64,000 nt of DNA. Source: Gryganskiella cystojenkinii. Taxonomy: Eukaryota; Mortierellomycota; Mortierellomycetes; Mortierellales; Mortierellaceae. A model generated the notes under the pieces. The model did no database searches. It saw nothing but the letters and a program-made list of their open reading frames with translations, and was not told the DNA's origin. Positions 12,401 through 23,947 of the stretch are shown here, one piece after another. The position numbers were made by a program, and so were the translations under genes. The stretch spans positions 30,922-94,921 of the forward strand of contig JAAAIG010000035.1 in assembly GCA_015852425.1 (NCBI GenBank). Reading direction: 5' to 3'. Numbering within the stretch: position 1 is the first letter of the stretch; the number at the start of each line of letters is the position of its first letter.

Positions 12401-15400
12401 ATCCTTCTCCATCAACTCTTGGAATGTTCCTTGAACTTCGATCGAGCCGGCCTTCATGGCAATGACGTGGTCACAGTCGGCAAGATGTTGAAGCTGGTTC
12501 GTGACATAGACAACAGTCTTGTTGGCGAGATAACCCTTAATACACTCCTGGAAGATGTGTTTTCCGACCTGAGCGTCCATGCCACTAAGAGGGTCATCGA
12601 GGAGCATAATGTCTGCATCCGAATAGACAGCCCTGGCCAAACTGACGCGCTGGCGTTGTCCCTGACTCAGATTTATCCCCCGCTCGCCAATTTCGGTCTC
12701 GTCTCCTGCGCTCAGCAAAGTCAAGTCTCGAGTGAGGGCACAGACGCGCAAAATGTCGTTGTATTTTTGGCGGTTGAAGGCCGACCCAAACAAAATGTTT
12801 TCCTTGAGAGTCGCGTTCAACAACCAAGCATCATGGGGCACATAGGCGAGCGATCCTCTGACCTCCTTGTCTCCTGCCATCAGTCTGATCTGGCCCATAA
12901 TAGCAGCCAACGTTGAAGATTCTAGCGAGATGAAATTAGGTAGGTTAGCATCGAGAGCATGGAAAAACGAAATGATTGCATAGGAGCCTCCAAGAAGCCC
13001 ATGTGCGAGGGCATAACATACTTCCTGATCCAACATCGCCGACAATAGCGACCAACTGCTTCGGCTTGACACTCATGCTAACAAACTTCAAGGTGGGGTT
13101 TGATTCTTGAGATTCAGGCCAACCAAAATCGGCGTCCTTCATATAAATCTTGAGCTGGGCAATCTCTCGGCGACGGGCAAGACGCTCAATCTCCTTGGCG
13201 TCTCCACTGCTGCTGTTTGAGCCATTCATCACCAATCCATCTGCCACAACAGAAGTCGTCCGCGACTCGTCCCTGTCCGTATCCTGAGCAGAGCCTACGC
13301 CGCTGTAAAGTTGAAGGGGTTCGACCTCGGGCAGACCCAAGAAACCATCGAGTCTGCTGAAACTCAGCAATGCGCCCAAAGTGGTCTTAACAGCAATGGG
13401 GAGCATGATCAAGGGGTAGCGCAATGTGTTGAACAAGGACAGAATTGTGAACACGACGCTCGCCTCGACATGTCCTGTCGCGCCTCGGTTGTCAGTCAAC
13501 TCGTATACGCAAATACAGGCCAATGTCGTCAGAACTGGAGCTGCAAACACGAGTGCGAACGAGGTGATCTTCAGGTACATGCCTCGCTGCAGCTCCCTCA
13601 TCTCCTTGGCCCTGACGCGAGTGACACGATCCCGAAAGTAGGATTCCCATGCATAGAATTTGATGAGCTTGATGGCGGTGAGAAGCTCGGACATGATGTG
13701 GATCCTGGCTGTCGTCAAGTTGGTTGCCATGGCGTTCACGCGCGCGGTGTAGAGCGAGAGGAAATACTGAACAGGGAAAAGGAGCACCAAGATCACCAGT
13801 GCGGGCACCGCAGCAGTCTGGAGTTCCACAAACGCCAAAGCAATGACCACAAGAATTTCCAGCGCTGAACTCCAGAGGAAATGAAAGTTGACAAAGGACT
13901 CGGCCACACGGTTGCAGTCATTCGAGATGAGGTTGATAATGTTGCCGATGCCACCATGTGCTGACGACAATTTGAGTGACTTTCGGTAGATCAAGACCAT
14001 GAGCCCAGCGCGGACCTAATAATAATCACAAAACAATATAGAAGAAAAAAGGTTAGACCATTTTGATGTTAGTTCAGGAACAAGGAAAGGAGGGGGGAGG
14101 GGATGTCGTTGGGGTTGTACCTGTACGCCGATCCTTGTGCATTCCGCCATGACCTGTTGGATGCAGACACTACTGCAGACACAGGTCAGAAAAAGACCGA
14201 GTGCATAAAGGTATCCCTCCTTAGACGACGTTGGGTCTGGACCTTGCACCGGCGCAGATTCCACATGGCTGATGATACGCTTGACAAAGAAATACGCGCC
14301 TAGATAGGTGAAAATGATCCAAAAGACCTTGTAGAAAGCCAACATGAGATAGGGTCGCCCAAAGGCGCTCATCAAGGCTCTGCTAATGGACGCTCTAAAA
14401 ATGATCACGCAGCCACAAACAATGCGCGCATTTTTTTTTTTTTTGGAGAAAAAGAGATGGAAAAGTAGTAAAGATGGGAGGGCGGAAAAATAATGGATGC
14501 CAGATGTTAGAAACAAATTCGAGAGCAGTTCGAAGAAAAGTGTCAAGACAGGCTTTCTCGTCAATGATATCTTCGGCTTCTCGTGGTAGAACATTTTTTT
14601 GTGAGATCCAACACAGGCCCCAGACCACGGGTCCCCATGAAAGATGATGAACATGGATATGGATGATGACGACAGAGATAACCACAAAAGAACACAGAGC
14701 ACAAACAAGACGGAGAATAGAGCCGCCCAACCTCTCAATTTGCGGACATATTCCCCACTTTCAAAAAAAACCCGCCCCTTCACCCCCCTTTTGCACCTGT
14801 CGCTCTGTGGCGAATGTGTCAATTGATGCACGTCTTTCGAGGGTTCGTTCCGCTTTGTGGTTTGTGTATTCGTGTCTAATTATGGCCAACCCTCCGATCT
14901 TCTCTTCAGCTATCCCTGAAGCTAACAATTGTCAGGGAACCTGCAGTTGTCCCAGTGACCCAATTGTCCCCATTTCTCCGCGTAGTTCTCATTTCCCCAT
15001 AGTCCATATTTATCCTAATTAGAATTAACGGTGTTTTGAAGCTTTGGTGCTTTCTCGTTTTGCTGTGTGCTACCCCAAAGAAAGAGTCCCAATATCTGGG
15101 GACCATCAACACGACTGTTACATGTGCTTTTTGGCCCATTTGTGTCTTCTTTTTTGTTGACCCGGTAAACGATCATTCAAAAAGACCCGGTACACGATCA
15201 TTCAAAAAGAAACAGGAGGTGTAGGTAGGGATGAAAGGTCAGGTAGACAGGTAGATGAGGAGGTTCGGCAGACAGACACATGTAAAAGGAGAGAGAAAAG
15301 TAAACCCTGTGAGCTCTGCAAAAAGGAGAGTGTGGGCAGAAAAGAAAAAGGTGCGTTCAACGAAAGGACAGCTTTGCGGAGGAAGGAAGGAGGGAGTGAT

Positions 15401-15999
15401 AGGAAAGAGAAAAAAAGAACACCACGGGCATGGTCGATCGTACTCCCCTATCCCAAATGAGGTGCACTATCCTGCTATGTCAATTGTTCGCATCTCATAG
15501 CGCCGTTTTTCATGCCATGTGCCCATCCCTGTCATCCAAGTGTCTATAATCCTCGTCGCTTCGCTTAGTTTGGCCCTGATTCCTGATCTTTAAGCTCGAT
15601 TACTGCTCGTAGTCTCTTTTTTTTTTTTTGTCCAAAAGATAAAAGACTCGGATCAAGAATAGACCGAGTGAGATTAAGAAAGAGGATGAAAGGGTGGGAA
15701 GAACGGATATCTACTTACTTTTCCCTATAGTCGAGTTCTTCCTGTCGCCAACGATCGCCTAGACGTTCACCGGCATAGCGGGCAGATTCCTCTTGCTGCA
15801 GTTGGATCGAATCTGGATCAAAATCTGGATCAGACCGAGTACGGCGCAAGAGGGGAATCACCCAGAGGAAAAACCACTGAGACACCACGTTGTAAGAGTG
15901 ACCGCCCTTGAGGACGATCGGCTGTGGGTCTGACATGGATGAGTTTGTGTCCTTGTTCCTCTTGTTGTGCCGGTGGGACCGCTGTGGGGTCAAGGGCAT
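9414..15999 (-). CDS. ABCC (MRP)-type full-length ABC transporter
   Basis: Five exons: 15999-15719, 14394-14121, 14015-13022, 12921-10198 and 10093-9414, about 1650 aa. An alternative in-frame start at 15936 gives about 1629 aa. Order is a short cytosolic N-terminus without TMD0, TMD1, NBD1, a long linker, TMD2, NBD2 and a Ser/Thr-rich tail. NBD1 has Walker A GDVGSGKSS (split by the exon 3/4 junction, ~residue 515), signature LSQGQ and Walker B LLDDP, lacking the catalytic Glu as usual in ABCC NBD1. NBD2 has GKMGSGKTT (~residue 1295), NFSLGQRQ and LVLDEAT with the Glu present, so one ATP site is degenerate. The family exports glutathione conjugates and other organic anions at vacuolar or plasma membranes; the substrate here is unknown. 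Intron 1 is 1.3 kb, far longer than its neighbours, and a small missed exon there cannot be excluded. Confidence 0.88.
15159..15208. repeat. 25-bp tandem duplication inside ABCC intron 1
   Basis: Two adjacent copies of a 25-base unit beginning GACCCGGTAAACGATCATTC occupy 15159-15183 and 15184-15208. They differ at one base (TAAAC versus TACAC). Confidence 0.85.
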
Positions 16000-16299
16000 C
16001 TGGGACGGTGTTTCTCGGTTGAGGGTTTTCTTGTTCGTGAGTGTATCGGGCGAATATACCGGAGAGATAAAGAGAAAGAGAGGAGGGAGAGAGAGAGAGA
16101 GAGAGAGAGATAAAAGATGGAGGGGTGAAAGGGGGTATGTATGAACTATGAAGAAGGGATTGGACCCTGAGTTGAAATGAAGAAGTTGAATAGGTTTTCA
16201 GTCGAGAAGAAAGAAAAAAGGTCGAGGGTTGGGATCGGGAAGAAGTGGAATGGAGTTGAGAGAATCCGTTGAAAGAGGAGGGGATAGTGCGTCCTCGGT

Positions 16300-16335
<36 letters not shown>

Positions 16336-16720
16336 CACACACACACACACTGACAAAGGAGTGTGGGAGCGAAGAGGGAGAGTCAGGATTAGACTCGAAA
16401 GGAAGCCATGCAGAGAGTATTCAGAGAGTAATAATAAAAAGATGGAATGGAAAGTGATTATGCAAAGTTGAAAGAGACAGAAAGAAATGGATGAGAATGG
16501 GGATGAATGTAATCTTTTTTACCTTCTCTGTTCCTGGTGGACTGCTTTCTCTGTTACATAGGTTTCTTGCGATTTTTTTTTTTTTTTTTTTTTTCCTCTC
16601 TCATCTCGTTGATTGATTCCCTTCTGCTCATTCATTTCATTACTCACACACAACAGGATCGGACAATCAGAGAAACACCCCCCTTCCCCCTCGACACATC
16701 ACATCCACACAGACAGGACA
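16000..16720. promoter_or_regulatory. Divergent intergenic region between ABCC and Csm1 genes with microsatellites
   Basis: The stretch separates two divergently transcribed starts. It holds a (GA)n run at 16087-16110, a compound (GA)n(CA)n run at 16312-16350 and a poly-T tract at about 16573-16594. No coding segment is convincing. Promoters for both genes must lie here by position, but no specific element is recognised. Confidence 0.55.
16312..16350. repeat. Compound (GA)n(CA)n microsatellite
   Basis: Alternating GA dinucleotides run directly into CA dinucleotides. A second pure GA run lies at 16087-16110. Confidence 0.9.
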
Positions 16721-18610
16721 ATGCCCCCAAAGAGAGCTACCGGCGCCTCTTCTACAAAGACCGATCTCAAGGTAAATCAAAGCACTTCATTATTATATTG
16801 ATCTTTTTTGTTGCAGGCACTGAGTGAATGCAACATGACATGAAAAATATATAAAAATAATGCGCCACCATCCAACGGCTTTCGCTCTCGCGTTCCAATT
16901 ACATCTGCGGTTGGTTCAAGGACTAATTATGCGTGGTCCAATCCCTCTCTCTCTTTCTCTTTCTCTCTGTTGGTCATCTCATAGCGTACCAAGGATGTCT
17001 CCCAGGACCTTGCAGGTACGAGAAACCCAAACAAAAAGCAAAAGAAAAGAACGCGCTCCTTTGTCTCCTTCGTGACATAAAGAGTCTAAGCATTTTGTCA
17101 CCCTCTCCCTCACTCGTCGAATTAGCACGAGCAACTAAAGCAGTACGCGGAGGAAACTCTACTACGAGCCCACATTCGGAAGACGAACAAGACGACCACG
17201 ACGAGGAGAAACAACTGACTAAGAAGAAACCTGTGCCAAAACCACGCAAAAAGACCTCCTCGACTGCCGATACAGGATCCAGCGCCGTTGTCAGAGAGAC
17301 TGAATCGTCAAAACGGAGCAATAGTGGAAACGACAATGGCATCGCCAGTAACGGTATCCACAACGGCAACACCAAATATGCATCTACTTCACTGGTGACA
17401 GCAAGTCAGAAGCGACAATTACGAATGGAGGACATGACCAAGGAAGAGGTAGGTCAAAGATCGCTAAACGATTATGTATCAGGAACCTCTTTTGCCTGTT
17501 GGCGGGGCAAACTATGAGTGATATGCGACACAACTCACCTTTCAACGTTCACAATTGTAAAAAAAATAGATTGCAATCGCGTTGGAGGACTTGCAAAAGA
17601 AATACAAGAAGCTAAAGTACCTTCGACATACGGAAGCAGAAAGCCATCTGGACGAATACAAATCAAAACTTGACGAGATGACGCTCAGCACAGAAAACTA
17701 TCGAGCGCAAATGGAACCGCAGTTTAATGGTATGACACCAATCCGTAACTCTCGATTTTGCTTTTCATTTTAGTTACCTTCTTTTTCGACGTATCTGTAT
17801 CTAGGGCATTACTGACCTCCCGCAATCTGTTCTTTTCTTGTGACCCTTCCTTCGAATCTGTAGCTGCCCTTCGATCGGAAATATTGTTGAGGGACACGAA
17901 CGAGATTCTCAATGCCAAAGGTAACAGACGTGATTGTTTCTTCGTGTCAATTGACAGCATCCCGCGCGTAGAAATTGACTTTTTATCTGTAATCTCATCG
18001 GAATGGCCACTTTTAGTTCGAACACTTCAACGAGATCTTCGGGACGCAAGAGATAATCTCAAACAGGTGGAGAAGGATGCAAAAACCCGAGCCAAGGACG
18101 CGAGTTTAAACTCGGTACTCACAAATCCAAACCTGGACCAGGATTCGGCCATGGATGCAAGCACCGTTCATTTGTTTGAGGACATGAGTGGTTTTAGGTT
18201 TGTTCCGCGAGATACCAATCCACGGTCGTCAAAAGACGGGCTACCTTCTGTTTGGGACTGTGAGCACACCGGTCATCATGGCAGTAAGTGCTTTGTTTCT
18301 TCGTTTTCTGTGCTAAACTTGTTATAGAACGAATTATAGCGACTTGGGACCCCATATCGGTTACTCTTTCTCACCTGGACGCCTTTTTTCTTCTCGCTTT
18401 CTGTGCACTGTAGCGCTGAGATTTACGTTAACTTACAGTAATGCAGGCGATGATGAAGTGTCCTACAAGCCAGACCTTGATCCTGAGAAAGATGGGGGGC
18501 TGATGAGTATTATTCCGAACTATTTGCAAACGGATATCGACTTTAAGAGGCAGTTTCAATCCAAATTGTTTCGGCGGATACTCGCACTCAACAGTGACGA
18601 TGACATATGA
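16721..18610 (+). CDS. Csm1/Pcs1-like kinetochore (monopolin-type) protein
   Basis: Seven exons: 16721-16771, 16985-17015, 17126-17448, 17570-17729, 17864-17920, 18017-18283 and 18414-18610, total 226 aa. The N-terminus is basic and low complexity. Residues ~135-190 form a coiled coil (EDLQKKYKKLKYLRHTEAES), then comes a C-terminal globular domain. That domain reads HLFEDMSGFRF, then VWDCEHTGHHGTLRFTLTY, then SIIPNYLQTDIDFKRQFQSK. This is the Csm1/Pcs1 domain pattern (a di-Cys/Gly strand followed by leu-pro-x-tyr-leu and a terminal helix). In yeasts, Csm1 or Pcs1 homodimers clamp kinetochore microtubule sites and, with Lrs4 or Mde4, recruit condensin. Exon 2 is only 31 nt. Assignment rests on the domain motif, and function is inferred. 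AATAAA lies at 18649-18654. Confidence 0.75.
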
Positions 18611-19118
18611 AAGAGGACCATACCCCCTAATCGTGGTATTTCAAGCGAAATAAAACAAAAAGATCCCTGCTCATTCCACCTCCCCTCCTCCTTACCACCG
18701 AAAGCTGCACAGAGGTTTTTTTTTTTTCAGAAAGGCTCTCACGTTTTGTTTTTGGAGGGAAAACAGAATAAAACTCACAAGAGGGAAATTCTGCGAGTTT
18801 CTATTCGTCGTAGGCGTACTTTATTTTTGGGACAATTCATATCAGGTCTTTGAGACTCGTTGATTAGTTTTCATGAGAAAGAGTGGGGAGTGTTTGCTAG
18901 CATTGATAGGGAGCAAAAGCTGAAGGAGGAGAGTGGGGAGTCTTTTGCTCGTAATGATAAGGAGCAAAATTAAAAAAGAGAAGGAAAACGGGAGCAAGCA
19001 AGAAACCAGTAAAGAGGAGAGTAGGAAAGTCATTTTGAAAGAAGAAAAGAGAGAAACACGTTGATTCTCATCCTGCTTCCTTAAGCATATTCTGTTCATC
19101 AAGAAGAAAATGGATGAT
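18611..19118. other. Convergent 3' region, no gene seen
   Basis: It lies between the ends of the Csm1-like gene (+) and the ADP/ATP carrier (-). It contains an AATAAA at 18649-18654 on the plus strand and purine-rich low-complexity sequence. A related GGAG(T)AGCAAA-like purine-rich motif recurs around 18890-18970. Confidence 0.4.
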
Positions 19119-20222
19119 TTATCCTGAACCACCGCTGTAGGCCTTGCCGAACATGAGGACCTGGAGCTGATCGTAACCGGACAAGACACCAGCACCAGCA
19201 ACAGCACGGAGAATGTTGGCACCAGCGCCCTTGAACAAGGAGCGGTAACCTTCCTGAGTAATGATCTGACGGAACGCATCCATCGAGGACTTGTACTGGA
19301 CGGCCTCGCCGGTAGTCATCATCATGCGACGGCGAACAGTATCAACAGGGTAAGAAGCAAATCCAGCCAAGTTGGTCACACCCCATCCGAGGATGAACGA
19401 GGCCAAGAACGAGCCACGCATGGACTCGGGCAACAAGGGCTTGACGGAATCATAGAGACCAAAGTAAAGGCCACGGTAGACGACAATACCGGCGACCGAG
19501 AGAGGGAATCCGCGGTAGAGACCCAAAACACCGTCCGAGGCAATCGTCTTCTTATAGACATCTGTCAGTCCGTTGAACTGACGGGTACCGTTGACACCAC
19601 TGCTCTTGGCATCCGCGGACAGACGCGTTCTCGCAAAGTCGAGCGAGTAAGTGAAAAGGAGTCCCGTGGCTCCTGCGAGGGCACCCGAAGCCAAGTTTCC
19701 AAAGAGCCATTTGCCATAGCCGTCCCGCTCCTTCTTGAAGTTGAACATTGCCTTGTAGTAATCCCTGAAGGCAAAGTTCAGAGCTTGGGTAGGGAAATAA
19801 CGGAGAACGTTGACGGCGTTACCTCTCCAGAGTGGGGCCACGCCTTCCTCGGCAATGACACGTTTGAAGCAATCGAGGACGCCGCTGTAAGGGTGCGAGA
19901 GTCGGCCGGCCTTGAGCAGGGCATCCTGGTTCTGGATCAGAAGCTTGACGCGCTCGATAGGAGCGGCCGCAGTTTTGGAAACCGTGGCAGCGACTCCTCC
20001 CTAGAAAAAAAAATCGATATCCGCAATGGTTAAGAAGACAAGAGAAAAGAAAAATGTGAGTTGTTGATCGACCGAAATTCTAGAATCCAAGGCTGGCGAG
20101 AGAAGCTGGGCTTATCAAGAAGTGACTCGCGATGAGTTTTATTCTAGAAAACATACGAGGAGAAAGTCGGTCATGAAGGTTTTGGCATCCTTCTTCTTGG
20201 GTGCTGCGACATTGTTGGACAT
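19119..20222 (-). CDS. AAC: Mitochondrial ADP/ATP carrier
   Basis: Two exons: 20222-20157 (22 aa) and 20000-19119, total 315 aa, the usual length. It exchanges matrix ATP for cytosolic ADP across the inner mitochondrial membrane. Three ~100-residue SLC25 repeats are visible. The diagnostic RRRMMM nucleotide-carrier signature follows the third-repeat PVDTV at minus-strand codons complementary to ~19320-19335. [15 protein letters not shown] marks repeat one and [10 protein letters not shown] marks repeat two. The short first exon has a GTATGT donor. A TATATATATA run at about 20318-20328 lies roughly 100 bases upstream of the start and could serve as a TATA element, which is inference. A broken copy lies at 23090-23947 on the same strand. 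Confidence 0.97.
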
Positions 20223-21054
20223 TGTAGCAGAAAGTGTTTGTTGTAAAAAAGAGTGGAGAGTTGTGTTTGAGTGGGAGTGAAGAAAAAAGAAAAGGAATGT
20301 GGGTTTCGATTTGACGATATATATATATGATCGAATCAAGGTTCCTTCTCACAAAAACTTGTGAAGTAAAAGGGGACGAATAATGGAGTCTCGGAAGCAA
20401 ACAAAAGGGCTGTCTGTTTGATGATGACTTCGGCATAGATGTACAATGCGAAGTGGCAGACTGAAAGTAAGAGTGAGTTTTTTTGTGTAACCATTGATGA
20501 GCAAAAAAAATAAAGAATACGCAGCGCTAAACCCTCACGACAAAAATCGAACCCAAAAGAGGCAATCCCCTTCGGAAGCGGAAGGGAAGCGTTTGTCGCG
20601 TTGCTTCTTCAGGTTGTAAAAAGTCCGAAATGGACAAGGACGTTCATGAAGGCCGTGCGTCTTCGCTTATCTATTTTGTTGTTTGTTGTTCTGTTTGGTA
20701 TGGACTCAAATCCTGCAGGCACCAAGGCGCAGCCAAGGCATCCTCACACGGAGAACACCTTCATACCGCAAGCCACCAAAACGAAAAAAAAAATAGACAC
20801 CCACTCTCAGCACGGTTTAGTTTGGATTTTTTCTCTTGAGAATGAAAGTTTGGCCTTCGAGAGCCAACACGGCGCGTTCTTATTTTTCCCATTGTCTTTT
20901 TGCTTTCGTGGGAGATAACATTGGGATCAATTATGGCGTTCCGAGCAGTCCTCTTTTTATTTTATCTTTGTATCAACTGCTTCTCCATTCTATGGGAACC
21001 CCCGTTCGTCGAATTGTCAACCACGACCAATGCGTTTCCACCCGAGCGTCCGGC
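20223..21054. other. Intergenic, carrier promoter side and PLC-like 3' side
   Basis: The part near 20223-20600 is the upstream region of the ADP/ATP carrier, with a TA repeat at ~20318-20328. The rest holds no supported gene. Short open frames here show no family resemblance. Confidence 0.45.
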
Positions 21055-22577
21055 TCAACCACTGCCATTCGATCCATTCGCGACAGTAGGCCCTGGGGTC
21101 GCCGCCTGACCGTTCCAGGGCACACCATTGACGTTGGCAACAGTTTGGAGCAACGATCCAATCTCGTAAAAATCCACAGCGATAAAACTCGGGATCTGGT
21201 TAAACGTGGTCTGACACGACGTGACATGGCTCGTCAAGTCCGGTCCATTGGTCTGGCTCGCAATGCCCTTTTGAGGGCCTGTGACGACTTGGTTGTCCAT
21301 GTTGACCTCGCCGTTGACAAAGTGGTTGAGGACGTACATCTATTAGAAGAGTCAATCAGGCATGAGCGGACAATAAATGAGTTGAATAAACGAGCCATCG
21401 CTGATTAACGATAGGATCGCCCGCCGATTTCTAGCTCTTGTGAATGAATACCTGTCTGCGCTGGTCCTTTGGACGATCGACCGTACAAGGGTATGCGGTT
21501 CCCTTGGGGATATCATAAGGGGTCTCAAAGATGAAATCGTATTCGGCCATCAACCTATTGCGCCGTTGGGTTCAGCAGACAGAGAGAGACAAACGGATGG
21601 GTTAGATGAGATGGATTTCAAAGGTGTTATATAAATTAGACAAACACTGTTTCATCATCTAGCGAGGTCATTTTAACCAAGACTACTCATCGTCGTCGTC
21701 ATCATCCTCGTGTTGGCTCACCATGGGACAGAAGCGGCAGCACCATTGTCCAGGTAACTGACAAGCCGTTGGCCACTCGAAATCATCTGCGCCAATGTGG
21801 GCCAAGTCGTGTTACCAGGCTTTTGAATGTAGGAGTAAGGCACAAGACCGGCGGCTGTGTAAACTGTCTATAAATAGAGGTAAGCAGTAGAGAGATGCTT
21901 GAGGGTGTCAGTATACATCACATTACTCTTTCCCCCTCTCTTTCAATCCTCTTTTGTTGGCCATTGGAGGTTCGAGTCCTTAAGGATCCTTTAAAGGGCG
22001 TAGATGGTTGAGGAGGAGGTGATAGAAGAGAAAAGAGCATTAGTGCTTTTTTACCTGAAAGTGTTCAGGAGTGAGATTCTGTGAGTTCTCCCAAAGGATT
22101 GTGATCACCTCGTTCTTGTTCGCATCCATGAAGGACTTGAGATGCTTGAATGTCGCTGATAACGACCCTCCGTCCACAACATCGCCTATTGTCGTCGATA
22201 ACAGGCAGAAGCACAAAACGGTTCAGCATCGTTCTCAAACCCAAAACAAAACAAAAGAAAGCGAAAAGGGTGTGCCTACATGACATATGACAGAGCTCAA
22301 TGTCATTGACGTTGCCAGACGGAACATAGTATGCATCTAGCATGAATGCTCGAATGCCATCCTTGAGTTGAGTTGGAATATCATTGTCCTGGTTGGTCTG
22401 GACTCCGTTCAAGGGCCTGAACGAATATGCGTTATGGGTCGTCGCATAAGCAACTTTGTCATAGGTTTTGGAACACAGATCTGTATATCCATTGCAGCGC
22501 TGTTGATGGGCTTCGGTCTGTTGAAGCAAAGCAGTGGTCGCAAGAAAGGCGCCGAGAGAGATGAACGTTGACCGCAT
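21055..22577 (-). CDS. Secreted PI-PLC X-domain-like phosphodiesterase
   Basis: Five exons: 22577-22280, 22185-22055, 21867-21722, 21554-21452 and 21339-21055, total 320 aa. A signal peptide is clear: MRSTFISLGAFLATTALL with a likely cut after TEA. The mature start has a Cys-rich CNGYTDLC segment. AYATTHNAYSF carries the first catalytic-type His, and DIELCHMSC carries the second, as in the PLC-like phosphodiesterase superfamily (bacterial PI-PLC fold). FKHLKSFMDANKNEVITILWEN is the conserved helix-strand that follows. The C-terminus is Gly/Asn/Ser-rich, with no clear GPI or membrane segment. Such fungal secreted proteins are common, and their substrates are mostly unknown; lipid or phosphodiester cleavage is inference. 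Splice junctions are in frame throughout. Confidence 0.82.
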
Positions 22578-23089
22578 TGTTGCTCTTGCTTTCTTCGTTG
22601 TCAGGTTGGTCCGCTGAGTGAAATGAGAGGGGGTTTTTTTCATATGAGAATGCGAAAAAAAAGTGGAATCGGTTCGTGAAAGGTGGTGTACGAAGAAAAA
22701 GAAAGAGAGGGTCAACAAGGGAGGGAAGGGGAGAGACAAAGCGAGAAAAAGGGGAGGCAAAGGGGCTTTCAATCGAAAGGGATACAAACAAGAGGATTTG
22801 ATGGTGATCAGAATGGGCGAAGTTTAGATTGCACCGTTGGAACAATCGAGACTTTTATCGTCTGTCATCAAGAGTGAGGAGAATTTTTTTTTTTGTTTTT
22901 GCTCGCGATGGTAGGGAGCAAAGGCGAGTAAGGAATTGAAAAAGAACACTGAGCGAGGAGTTATTTGGAACCAGGCCAGGGAAGAAGAGAAATAGCGCAC
23001 GAACAATGTCATCGCTTCCTTCAACCTAGTTCCTGTCGTGGCTAAGGCCACTTCTTGTCTTTGTTGGGAGAAATACCGGAGGTTCTATC
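22578..23089. other. Intergenic, no gene seen
   Basis: It contains the upstream region of the PLC-like gene. The sequence is purine-rich on the plus strand (runs of GAAAGAG and GGAGGG). No supported gene. Confidence 0.45.
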
Positions 23090-23947
23090 CAGGTTACCAC
23101 ATAGCCCCTGGAGTAGATCACATCCCGACAAAGCACCGGCATCAGCGACGGCACGAGGCACATTCGCACCTGCGCCTTTGAAGAGGAATCCAAACCCTTC
23201 TCTGAGTAATAATCGGTCGGAATGCATCCATCGAGGACTTGAACTTGACAGCTTCATCTGAGGTCATCATCATTCAACGACGCACCTTATCGATTCGGTC
23301 AACCGCAATCTCAGCCATGTTGATCATGTCCCAATTCAGGGCGGTCTTTGCCCAGAAGGAACCCTGTACAGACTAGGGCATCAGAAGTTTGATTGAATTA
23401 TACAACAATGATCTCGACGACAGAGAACAACGACCCTCGGTGGAGACGATCCCATCCGAGGCCAGGGTCTTCTGATAGACATCTATTAGCCCATCGAACT
23501 GACGGATATCAACACCGCCGCCACCGGCAGCCTCGGGACTCTTGGCGTCATTCGACGGACGTGTTCTCGCAAGAGAATAAACAAAGAGGAGACAGGTCGC
23601 TCTCCCGTGCCAACACCCGAGGCCAGGCTACCAAAGAGCGATTTTCCGTACCCTTCATTTTTCTTCTCCTTTTGGAAGTCGAACATGGCTCTGCAGTAGT
23701 CCCTCAAACCAAAATTGAGGCTTGGGTGAAGAAATAACGAAGGGGTGTTCACGGCATTACTTCTCCAGAGTGAAAGGATGCCTTCTTTAACCACGATCCG
23801 TTTAAAAACAATCGGCAAACGCCATATGTAGGAGCGAGAGTGTCGACCGGCCTTGATCGAAGCGTCGTGTTCCTGGAGAAGTAACTCGACACGTTCAAAG
23901 TGGGGCTGCCACAGTCTTGGAGATCGAAGCAGCGAACTCGCCCTGGG
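23090..23947 (-). pseudogene. ADP/ATP carrier pseudogene
   Basis: This is a decayed copy of the carrier at 19119-20222, on the same strand and covering its second exon. Recognisable pieces in order include TVWRSNAVN-like, [26 protein letters not shown] and [21 protein letters not shown]. They fall in different frames, so several frameshifts separate them. The RRRMMM signature is broken by a TGA at 23274-23276, where the third Arg codon should be. The carrier's first exon is not found upstream. An AG acceptor-like border is kept at the expected place (near 23947), which suggests a DNA-level duplication instead of a processed transcript. No function is likely. Confidence 0.88.

Noticed and set aside
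21969..21982. GGTTCGAGTCC, a match to the tRNA B box
   Set aside because: The flanking bases do not form a T-arm or acceptor stem, no A box lies upstream, and it falls inside an intron of the PLC-like gene.
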